In this document: in pieces, positions 50,532 to 62,726 of the stretch
Layout of the letters: every line of letters starts with the position of its first letter
Position numbering within the stretch: the first letter of the stretch is position 1
Assembly (NCBI GenBank): GCA_034231615.1
Contig: CM067306.1
Span: forward strand, 45,886,094-45,950,093
From: Meghimatium bilineatum
Taxonomy: Eukaryota; Mollusca; Gastropoda; Stylommatophora; Philomycidae
DNA length: 64,000 nucleotides
Direction: 5' to 3'
Made by a program: the position numbers and the translations under genes
The notes under the pieces: model-generated
Databases searched by the model: none
Seen by the model: only the letters and a program-made list of their open reading frames with translations
Told to the model about the DNA's origin: nothing

Positions 50532-53500
50532 TTGTTACAAATATCGTATGTTGTAGCTTACTTCGTTAGAACTGGCGTTACACACGAATTGAGTGTATTG
50601 CAGTTTAGTACGCCAGAACTCGTTGTATTCTGGCATATTACTCACAAATTCATTGTACTGAAGCTTACTACACTAGAATTGAATGTATTCTGGTCAATTA
50701 CACATGATTTCGTTGTATTGCAGAATACTTCAGAACACTGGTGTATTAAACACGCATTGGGAGTAGTGCAGTTTAGTACGTCAAAACTCGTTGTATTCTG
50801 GCATATTAATCACAAATTCATTGCACTGAAGCTTACTACACTAGAATTGAGTGTATAGAGGCCTATTGCACATGATTTCTTTGTATTGCAGCTTAATACG
50901 TCAGAACACTGGCGTATCACATAGGAATTTGGTGTATTCCAGTTTAGTACGGCAAACCTCGTTGTATTCTGGCATATTACTCACAAATTCATTGTACTGA
51001 AGCTTACTACACTAGAATTGAGTATATTCTGGCCCATTACACATGATTTCGTTGTATTGCAGCTTAATACGTCAGAACACTGGCGTATTACACACGAATT
51101 GGGTGTATTGCAGTTTAGTACAACAAAACGTTGTATTCTGGCATATTACTCACTAATTTAGTGTACTGAAGCTTACTACACCACAACACAGTTTGCTTGT
51201 CACAAATATGTATGTTGTAGCTTACTTCGTTAGAACTGGCGTTACACACGAATTGAGTGTATTGCAGTTTAGTACGTCAGAACTCGTTGTATTCTGGCAT
51301 ATTACTCACAAATTCATTGTACTGAAGCTTACTACACTAGAATTGAGTATATTCTGGCCCATTACACATGATTTCGTTGTATTGCAGCTTAATACTTCAG
51401 AACACTGGTTTATTAAACACGAATTGGGAGTATTGCAGTTTAGTACGCCAAAACTCGTTGTATTCTGGCATATTAATCACAAATTCATTGCACTGAAGCT
51501 TACTACACTAGAATTGAGTGTATACTGGCCTATTGCGCATGATTTCGTTGTATTGCAGCTTAATACGTCAGAAAACTGGCGCATCACATACGAATTGGGT
51601 TTATTGCAGTTTAGTATGCCTAAACTCGTTGTATTCTGGCATATTACTCACAAATTCATTGTACTGAAGCTTACTACACTAGAATTGAGTATATTCTGGC
51701 CCATTACACATGATTTCGTTGTATTGCAGCTTAATACGTCAGAACACTGGCGTATTACATACGAATTGGGTGTATTGCAGTTTAGTACACCAAAACTCGT
51801 TGTATTCTGGCATATTACTCACTAATTTGGTGTACTGAAGCTTACTACACCATAACTCAGTGTTTGCTTGTCACAAATATGGTATGTTGTAGCTTACTTC
51901 GTTAGAACTGGCATTACACACGAATTGAGTGTATTGCAGTTTAGTACGTCAGAACTCGTTGTATTCTGGCATTTTACTCACAAATTCATTGTACTGAATC
52001 TTACTACACTAGAATTGAGTGTATACTGGCCTATTGCACATGATTTCGTTGTATTGCAGCTTAATACTTCAGAACACTGGCGTATTAAACACGAATTGGG
52101 AGTATTGCAGTTTAGTACGCCAAAACTCGTCGTATTCTGGCATATTAATCACAAATTCATTGTACTGAAGCTTACTACACTAGAATTGAGTGTATACTGG
52201 CCTATTGCACATGATTTCGTTGTATTGCAGCTTAATACTTCAGAACACTGGCGTATTAAACACGAAGTAGGAGTATTGCAGTTTAGTACGCCAAACTCGT
52301 TCTATTCTAGGATATTACTAACAAATTGGGTGCACTGAAACTTACTACACCACAATTCAGTGTTAGCTGATCACAAATATGGTATCTTGTAGTTTACTTC
52401 GTCAGAACTGGCGTTACACACGAATTGGGTGTATTGCAGTTTAGTACGTATGAACTCGTTGTATTCTGGCATATTACTCACAAATTCATTGTACTGAAGC
52501 TTACTAGACTAGAATTGAGTGTATACTGGCCCATTACACATGATTTCGTTGTATTGCAGCTTAATACTTCAGAACACTGGCGTATTAAACACGAATTGGG
52601 AGTATTGCAGTTTACTACACCAACTCGTTGTATTGTGGCATATTACTCACTAATGTATGGTGTACTGAAGATTACTACACCACAACACAGTTTGCTTGTC
52701 ACAAATATGTATGTTGTAGCTTACTTCGTTAGAACTGGCGTTACACACGAATTGAGTGTATTGCAGTTTAGTACGTCAGAACTCGTTGTATTCTGGCATA
52801 TTAATCACAAATTCAATGTACTGAAGCTTACTATACTAGAATTGAGTGTATACTGGCCTATTGCACATGATTTCGTTGTATTGCAGCTTAATACGTCAGA
52901 ACACTGGCGTATTACACAAGAATTGGGTGTATTGCAGTGTAGTACGCCAAAACTCGTTGTATTCTGGAATATTACTCACACATTCATTGTAGTGAAGCTT
53001 ACTACACTAGAATTGAGTGTATACTGGCCTATTGCACATGATTTCGTTGTATTGCAGCTTAATACTTCAGAACACTGTCGTATACACAAGAATTGGGTGT
53101 ACTGCAGTTTAGTACGCCAAAACTTGTTGTATTCTGGAATATTACTCACAAATTCATTGCACTGAAGCTTACTACACTAGAATTGAGTGTATAGAGGCCT
53201 ATTGCACATGATTTCTTTGTATTGCAGCTTAATACGTCAGAACACTGGCGTATCACACAGGAATTTGGTGTATTCCAGTTTAGTACGGCAAACCTCGTTG
53301 TATTCTGGCATATTACTCACAAATTCATTGTACTGAAGCTTACTACACTAGAATTGAGTATATTCTGGCCTATTACACTTGATTTCGTTGTAGTGCAGCT
53401 TAAAACGTCAGAACACTTGCGTATTACACACGAATTGGGTGTATTGCAGTTTAAGTACACCACAACTCGTTGCATTCTGGCAGATTACTCACTAATTTGG

Positions 53501-53537
53501 TGTACTGAAGCTTACTACACCACAACTCAGTGTTTGC
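50532..53537 (+). repeat. 3,006-bp block (shorter copy of 20461-23964)
   Basis: Lacks 496 bp and a further 2 bp present in 20461-23964. The 2-bp loss is near 51129 (CAAAACGTTG). The 496-bp step lies within about 52601-52655, inside the repeated TTTACTACACCAACTC signature. Confidence 0.85.
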
Positions 53538-55386
53538 TTGTCACAAATATCGTATGTTGTAGCTTACTTCGTTAGAACTGGCGTTACACACGAATTGAGT
53601 GTATTGCAGTTTAGTACGTCAGAACTCGTTGTATTCTGGCATATTACTCACAAATTCATTGTACTGAAGCTTACTACACTAGAATTGAATGTATTCTGGT
53701 CAATTACACATGATTTCGTTGTATTGCAGAATACTTCAGAACACTGGTGTATTAAACACGCATTGGGAGTAGTGCAGTTTAGTACGTCAAAACTCGTTGT
53801 ATTCGGGCATATTAATCACAAATTCATTGCACTGAAGCTTACTACACTAGAATTGAGTGTATAGAGGCCTATTGCACATGATTTCTTTGTATTGCAGCTT
53901 AATACGTCAGAACACTGGCGTATCACATAGGAATTTGGTGTATTCCAGTTTAGTACGGCAAACCTCGTTGTATTCTGGCATATTACTCACAAATTCATTG
54001 TACTGAAGCTTACTACACTAGAATTGAGTATATTCTGGCCCATTACACATGATTTCGTTGTATTGCAGCTTAATACGTCAGAACACTGGCGTATTACACA
54101 CGAATTGGGTGTATTGCAGTTTAGTACAACAAAACTCGTTGTATTCTGGCATATTACTCACTAATTTAGTGTACTGAAGCTTACTACACCACAACACAGT
54201 TTGCTTGTCACAAATATGTATGTTGTAGCTTACTTCGTTAGAACTGGCGTTACACACGAATTGAGTGTATTGCAGTTTAGTACGTCAGAACTCGTTGTAT
54301 TCTGGCATATTACTCACAAATTCATTGTACTGAAGCTTACTACACTAGAATTGAGTATATTCTGGCCCATTACACATGATTTCGTTGTATTGCAGCTTCA
54401 TACGTCAGAACACTTGCGTATTACACACGAATTGGGTGTACTGCAGTTTAGTACGCCAAAACTTGTTGTATTCTGGAATATTACTCACAAATTCATTGTA
54501 CTGAAGCTTACTACACTAGAATTGAGTGTATTCTGGCCTATTAAACTTGATTTCGTTGTAGTGCAGCTTAAAACGTCAGAACACTTGCGTATTACACACG
54601 AATTGGGTGTACTGCAGTTTAGTACGCCAAAACTTGTTGTATTCTGGAATATTACTCACAAATTCATTGTACTGAAGCTTACTACACTAGAATTGAGTGT
54701 ATTCTGGCCTATTAAACTTGATTTCGTTGTAGTGCAGCTTAAAACGTCAGAACACTTGCGTATTACACACGAATTGGGTGTACTGCAGTTTAGTAAGCCA
54801 AAACTTGTTGTATTCTGGAATATTACTCACAAATTCATTGTACTGAAGCTTACTACACTAGAATTGAATGTATTCTGGTCAATTACACATGATTTCGTTG
54901 TATTGCAGCTTAATACTTCAGAACACGTGTATTAAACACGAATTGGGAGTAGTGCAGTTTAGTACGCCAAAACTCGTTGTATTCTGGCATATTAATCACA
55001 AATTCAATGCACTGAAGCTTACTACACTAGAATTGAGTGTATAGAGTCCTATTGCACATGATTTCTTTGTATTGCAGCTTAATACGTCAGAACACTGGCG
55101 TATCACATAGGAATTTGGTGTATTCCAGTTTAGTACGGCAAACCTCGTTGTATTCTGGCATATTACTCACAAATTCATTGTACTGAAGCTTACTACACTA
55201 GAATTGAGTATATTCTGGCCCATTACACATGATTTCGTTGTATTGCAGCTTAATACGTCAGAACACTAGCGTATTACACACGAATTGGGTGTATTGCAGT
55301 TTAGTACACCAAAACTCGTTGTATTCTGGCATATTACTCACTAATTTGGTGTACTGAAGCTTACTACACCATAACTCAGTGTTTGC
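53538..55386 (+). repeat. 1,849-bp block (copy of 23965-25813)
   Basis: Same length as 23965-25813 at offset 29,573 and includes the exact monomer pair 54432-54773. Confidence 0.87.
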
Positions 55387-56543
55387 TTGTCACAAATATG
55401 GTATGTTGTAGCTTACGTCGTTAGAACTGGCGTTACACACGAATTGAGTGTATTGAAGTTTAGTATGTCAGAACTCGTTGTATTCTGGCATATTACTCAC
55501 AAATTCATTGTACTGAAGCTTACTACACTAGAATTGAATGTATTCTGGTCAATTACACATGATTTCGTTGTATTGCAGCTTAATACTTCAGAGCACTGGC
55601 GTATTAAACACGAATTTGGAGTATTGCAGTTTAGTACGCCAAAACTCGTTGTATTCTAGGATATTACTAACAAATTGGGTGCACTGAAACTTACTACACC
55701 ACAATTCAGTGTTAGCTGATCACAAATATGGTATCTTGTAGTTTACTTCGTCAGAACTGGCGTTACACACGAATTGGGTGTATTGCAGTTTAGTACGTAT
55801 GAACTCGTTGTATTCTGGCATATTACTCACAAATTCATTGTACTGAAGCTTACTAGACTAGAATTGAGTGTATACTGGCCCATTACACATGATTTCGTTG
55901 TATTGCAGCTTAATACTTCAGAACACTGGCGTATTAAACACGAATTGGGAGTATTGCAGTTTACTACACCAACTCGTTGTATTGTGGCATATTACTCACT
56001 AATGTGGTGTACTAAAGATTACTACACCACAACACAGTTTGCTTGTCACAAATATGTATGTTGTAGCTTACTTCGTTAGAACTGGCGTTACACACGAATT
56101 GAGTGTATTGCAGTTTAGTACGTATGAACTCGTTGTTTTCTGGCATATTACTCACAAATTCATTGTACTTAAGCTTACTACACTAGAATTGAGTATATTC
56201 TGGCCCATTACACATGATTTCGTTGTATTGCAGCTTCATACGTCAGAACACTTGCGTATTACACACGAATTGGGTGTACTGCAGTTTAGTACGCCAAAAC
56301 TTGTTGTATTCTGGAATATTACTCACAATTTCATTGTACTGAAGCTTACTACACTAGAATTGAGTGTATTCTGGCCTATTACACCTGATTTCGTTGTAGT
56401 GCAGCTTAAAACGTCAGAACACTTGCGTATTACACACGAATTGGGTGTATTGCAGTTTAAGTACACCACAACTCGTTGCATTCTGGCAGATTACTCACTA
56501 ATTTGGTGTACTGAAGCTTACTACACCACAACTCAGTGTTTGC
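55387..56543 (+). repeat. 1,157-bp seven-monomer module (copy of 25814-26970)
   Basis: Offset 29,573. Private changes: C to A at 55456, GAATTTGGAG near 55612 and CACAATTTC near 56326. They show that this copy has had some time to diverge. Confidence 0.87.
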
Positions 56544-58384
56544 TTGTCACAAATATCGTATGTTGTAGCTTACTTCGTTAGAACTGGCGTTACACACGAA
56601 TTGAGTGTATTGCAGTTTAGTACGTCAGAACTCGTTGTATTCTGGCATATTACTCACAAATTCATTGTACTGAAGCTTACTACACTAGAATTGAATGTAT
56701 TCTGGTCAATTACACATGATTTCGTTGTATTGCAGAATACTTCAGAACACTGGTGTATTAAACACGCATTGGGAGTAGTGCAGTTTAGTACGTCAAAACT
56801 CGTTGTATTCTGGCATATTAATCACAAATTCATTGCACTGAAGCTTACTACACTAGAATTGAGTGTATAGAGGCCTATTGCACATGATTTCTTTGTATTG
56901 CAGCTTAATACGTCAGAACACTGGCGTATCACATAGGAATTTGGTGTATTCCAGTTTAGTACGGCAAACCTCGTTGTATTCTGGCATATTACTCACAAAT
57001 TCATTGTACTGAAGCTTACTACACTAGAATTGAGTATATTCTGGCCCATTACACATGATTTCGTTGTATTGCAGCTTAATACGTCAGAACACTGGCGTAT
57101 TACACACGAATTGGGTGTATTGCAGTTTAGTACAACAAAACTCGTTGTATTCTGGCATATTACTCACTAATTTAGTGTACTGAAGCTTACTACACCACAA
57201 CACAGTTTGCTTGTCACAAATATGTATGTTGTAGCTTACTTCGTTAGAACTGGCGTTACACACGAATTGAGTGTATTGCAGTTTAGTACGTCAGAACTCG
57301 TTGTATTCTAGCATATTACTCACAAATTCATTGTACTGAAGCTTACTACACTAGAATTGAGTATATTCTGGCCCATTACACATGATTTCGTTGTATTGCA
57401 GCTTCATACGTCAGAACACTTGCGTATTACACACGAATTGGGTGTACTGCAGTTTAGTACGCCAAAACTTGTTGTATTCTGGAATATTACTCACAAATTC
57501 ATTGTACTGAAGCTTACTACACTAGAATTGAGTGTATTCTGGCCTATTAAACTTGATTTCGTTGTAGTGCAGCTTAAAACGTCAGAACACTGGCGTATTG
57601 CACACGAATTGGGTGTATTGCAGTTTAGTACACCAAAAACTCGTTGCATTCTGGCAGATTACTCACTAATTTGGTGTACTGAAGCTTACTACACCACAAT
57701 TCAGTGTTTGCTTGTCACAAATATGTTATGTTGTAGCTTACTTCGTTAGAACTGGCGTTACACACGAATTGAGTGTATTGCAGTTTAGTACGTCAGAACT
57801 CGTTGTATTCTGGCATATTACTCACAAATTCATTGTACTGAAACTTACTACACTAGAATTGAATGTATTCTGGTCAATTACACATGATTTCGTTGTATTG
57901 CAGCTTAATACTTCAGAACACTGGTTTATTAAACACGAATTGGGAGTATTGCAGTTTAGTACGCCAAAACTCGTTGTATTCTGGCATATTAATCACAAAT
58001 TCATTGCACTGAAGCTTACTACACTAGAATTGAGTGTATACTGGCCTATTGCGCATGATTTCGTTGTATTGCAGCTTAATACGTCAGAAAACTGGCGCAT
58101 CACATACGAATTGGGTTTATTGCAGTTTAGTATGCCTAAACTCGTTGTATTCTGGCATATTACTCACAAATTCATTGTACTGAAGCTTACTACACTAGAA
58201 TTGAGTATATTCTGGCCTATTACACTTGATTTCGTTGTAGTGCAGCTTAAAACGTCAGAACACTTGCGTATTACACACGAATTGGGTGTATTGCAGTTTA
58301 AGTACACCACAACTCGTTGCATTCTGGCAGATTACTCACTAATTTGGTGTACTGAAGCTTACTACACCACAACTCAGTGTTTGC
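56544..58384 (+). repeat. 1,840-bp higher-order repeat, right-hand unit 1
   Basis: 1,841 bp, matching 26971-28811 at offset 29,573, including its distinctive last monomers. A private change near 57310 turns TTCTGGC into TTCTAGC. Confidence 0.88.
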
Positions 58385-60224
58385 TTGTCACAAATATCGT
58401 ATGTTGTAGCTTACTTCGTTAGAACTGGCGTTACACACGAATTGAGTGTATTGCAGTTTAGTACGTCAGAACTCGTTGTATTCTGGCATATTACTCACAA
58501 ATTCATTGTACTGAAGCTTACTACACTAGAATTGAATGTATTCTGGTCAATTACACATGATTTCGTTGTATTGCAGAATACTTCAGAACACTGGTGTATT
58601 AAACACGCATTGGGAGTAGTGCAGTTTAGTACGTCAAAACTCGTTGTATTCTGGCATATTAATCACAAATTCATTGCACTGAAGCTTACTACACTAGAAT
58701 TGAGTGTATAGAGGCCTATTGCACATGATTTCTTTGTATTGCAGCTTAATACGTCAGAACACTGGCGTATCACATAGGAATTTGGTGTATTCCAGTTTAG
58801 TACGGCAAACCTCGTTGTATTCTGGCATATTACTCACAAATTCATTGTACTGAAGCTTACTACACTAGAATTGAGTATATTCTGGCCCATTACACATGAT
58901 TTCGTTGTATTGCAGCTTAATACGTCAGAACACTGGCGTATTACACACGAATTGGGTGTATTGCAGTTTAGTACAACAAAACTCGTTGTATTCTGGCATA
59001 TTACTCACTAATTTAGTGTACTGAAGCTTACTACACCACAACACAGTTTGCTTGTCACAAATATGTATGTTGTAGCTTACTTCGTTAGAACTGGCGTTAC
59101 ACACGAATTGAGTGTATTGCAGTTTAGTACGTCAGAACTCGTTGTATTCTGGCATATTACTCACAAATTCATTGTACTGAAGCTTACTACACTAGAATTG
59201 AGTATATTCTGGCCCATTACACATGATTTCGTTGTATTGCAGCTTCATACGTCAGAACACTTGCGTATTACACACGAATTGGGTGTACTGCAGTTTAGTA
59301 CGCCAAAACTTGTTGTATTCTGGAATATTACTCACAAATTCATTGTACTGAAGCTTACTACACTAGAATTGAGTGTATTCTGGCCTATTAAACTTGATTT
59401 CGTTGTAGTGCAGCTTAAAACGTCAGAACACTGGCGTATTGCACACGAATTGGGTGTATTGCAGTTTAGTACACCAAAAACTCGTTGCATTCTGGCAGAT
59501 TACTCACTAATTTGGTGTACTGAAGCTTACTACACCACAATTCAGTGTTTGCTTGTCACAAATATGTTATGTTGTAGCTTACTTCGTTAGAACTGGCGTT
59601 ACACACGAATTGAGTGTATTGCAGTTTAGTACGTCAGAACTCGTTGTATTCTGGCATATTACTCACAAATTCATTGTACTGAAACTTACTACACTAGAAT
59701 TGAATGTATTCTGGTCAATTACACATGATTTCGTTGTATTGCAGCTTAATACTTCAGAACACTGGTTTATTAAACACGAATTGGGAGTATTGCAGTTTAG
59801 TACGCCAAAACTCGTTGTATTCTGGCATATTAATCACAAATTCATTGCACTGAAGCTTACTACACTAGAATTGAGTGTATACTGGCCTATTGCGCATGAT
59901 TTCGTTGTATTGCAGCTTAATACGTCAGAAAACTGGCGCATCACATACGAATTGGGTTTATTGCAGTTTAGTATGCCTAAACTCGTTGTATTCTGGCATA
60001 TTACTCACAAATTCATTGTACTGAAGCTTACTACACTAGAATTGAGTATATTCTGGCCCATTACACATGATTTCGTTGTATTGCAGCTTAATACGTCAGA
60101 ACACTGGCGTATTACATACGAATTGGGTGTATTGCAGTTTAGTACACCAAAACTCGTTGTATTCTGGCATATTACTCACTAATTTGGTGTACTGAAGCTT
60201 ACTACACCATAACTCAGTGTTTGC
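58385..60224 (+). repeat. 1,840-bp higher-order repeat, right-hand unit 2
   Basis: 1,840 bp. It aligns equally with 28812-30651 and 30652-32491. What follows it (60225) matches 32492, so one unit is missing here relative to the left copy. Confidence 0.88.
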
Positions 60225-62726
60225 TTGTCACAAATATGGTATGTTGTAGCTTACTTCGTTAGAACTGGCATTACACACGAATTGAGTGTATTGCAGTTTA
60301 GTACGTCAGAACTCGTTGTATTCTGGCATTTTACTCACAAATTCATTGTACTGAATCTTACTACACTAGAATTGAGTGTATACTGGCCTATTGCACATGA
60401 TTTCGTTGTATTGCAGCTTAATACTTCAGAACACTGGCGTATTAAACACGAATTGGGAGTATTGCAGTTTAGTACGCCAAAACTCGTTGTATTCTGGCAT
60501 ATTAATCACAAATTCATTGTACTGAAGCTTACTACACTAGAATTGAGTGTATACTGGCCTATTGCACATGATTTCGTTGTATTGAAGCTTAATACTTCAG
60601 AACACTGGCGTATTAAACACGAAGTAGGAGTATTGCAGTTTAGTACGCCAAACTCGTTCTATTCTAGGATATTACTAACAAATTGGGTGCACTGAAACTT
60701 ACTACACCACAATTCAGTGTTAGCTGATCACAAATATGGTATCTTGTAGTTTACTTCGTCAGAACTGGCGTTACACACGAATTGGGTGTATTGCAGTTTA
60801 GTACGTATGAACTCGTTGTATTCTGGCATATTACTCACAAATTCATTGTACTGAAGCTTACTAGACTAGAATTGAGTGTATACTGGCCCATTACACATGA
60901 TTTCGTTGTATTGCAGCTTAATACTTCAGAACACTGGCGTATTAAACACGAATTGGGAGTATTGCAGTTTACTACACCAACTCGTTGTATTGTGGCATAT
61001 TACTCACTAATGTATGGTGTACTGAAGATTACTACACCACAACACAGTTTGCTTGTCACAAATATGTATGTTGTAGCTTACTTCGTTAGAACTGGCGTTA
61101 CACACGAATTGAGTGTATTGCAGTTTAATACGTCAGAACTCGTTGTATTCTGGCATATTAATCACAAATTCAATGTACTGAAGCTTACTATACTAGAATT
61201 GAGTGTATACTGGCCTATTGCACATGATTTCGTTGTATTGCAGCTTAATACGTCAGAACACTGGCGTATTACACAAGAATTGGGTGTACTGCAGTTTAGT
61301 ACGCCAAAACTTGTTGTATTCTGGAATATTACTCACAAATTCATTGCACTGAAGCTTACTACACTAGAATTGAGTGTATAGAGGCCTATTGCACATGATT
61401 TCTTTGTATTGCAGCTTAATACGTCAGAACACTGGCGTATCACACAGGAATTTGGTGTATTCCAGTTTAGTACGGCAAACCTCGTTGTATTCTGGCATAT
61501 TACTCACAAATTCATTGTACTGAAGCTTACTACACTAGAATTGAGTATATTCTGGCCCATTACACATGATTTCGTTGTATTGCAGCTTAATACGTCAGAA
61601 CACTGGCGTATTACACACGAATTGGGTGTATTGCAGTTTAGTACACCAAAACCCGTTGTATTCTGGCATATTACTCACTAATTTGGTGTACTGAAGCTTA
61701 CTACAGCATAACTCAGTGTTTGCTTGTCACATATATGGTATGTTGTAGCTTACTTCGTTAGAACTGGCATTACACACGAATTGAGTGTATTGCAGTTTAG
61801 TACGTCAGAACTCGTTGTATTCTGGCATTTTACTCACAAATTCATTGTACTGAATCTTACTACACTAGAATTGAGTGTATACTGGCCTATTGCACATGAT
61901 TTCGTTGTATTGCAGCTTAAAACGTCAGAACACTGGCGTATTGCACACGAATTGGGTGTATTGCAGTTTAGTACACCAAAAACTCGTTGCATTCTGGCAG
62001 ATTACTCACTAATTTGGTGTACTGAAGCTTACTACACCACAATTCAGTGTTTGCTTGTCACAAATATGTTATGTTGTAGCTTACTTCGTTAGAACTGGCG
62101 TTACACACGAATTGAGTGTATTGCAGTTTAGTACGTCAGAACTCGTTGTATTCTGGCATATTACTCACAAATTCATTGTACTGAAACTTACTACACTAGA
62201 ATTGAATGTATTCTGGTCAATTACACATGATTTCGTTGTATTGCAGCTTAATACTTCAGAACACTGGTTTATTAAACACGAATTGGGAGTATTGCAGTTT
62301 AGTACGCCAAAACTCGTTGTATTCTGGCATATTAATCACAAATTCATTGCACTGAAGCTTACTACACTAGAATTGAGTGTATACTGGCCTATTGCGCATG
62401 ATTTCGTTGTATTGCAGCTTAATACGTCAGAAAACTGGCGCATCACATACGAATTGGGTTTATTGCAGTTTAGTATGCCTAAACTCGTTGTATTCTGGCA
62501 TATTACTCACAAATTCATTGTACTGAAGCTTACTACACTAGAATTGAGTATATTCTGGCCCATTACACATGATTTCGTTGTATTGCAGCTTAATACGTCA
62601 GAACACTGGCGTATTACATACGAATTGGGTGTATTGCAGTTTAGTACACCAAAACTCGTTGTATTCTGGCATATTACTCACTAATTTGGTGTACTGAAGC
62701 TTACTACACCATAACTCAGTGTTTGC
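60225..62726 (+). repeat. 2,502-bp block (copy of 32492-34993)
   Basis: Same length and same landmarks at offset 27,733 (60725, 61724, 62055). Confidence 0.87.
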
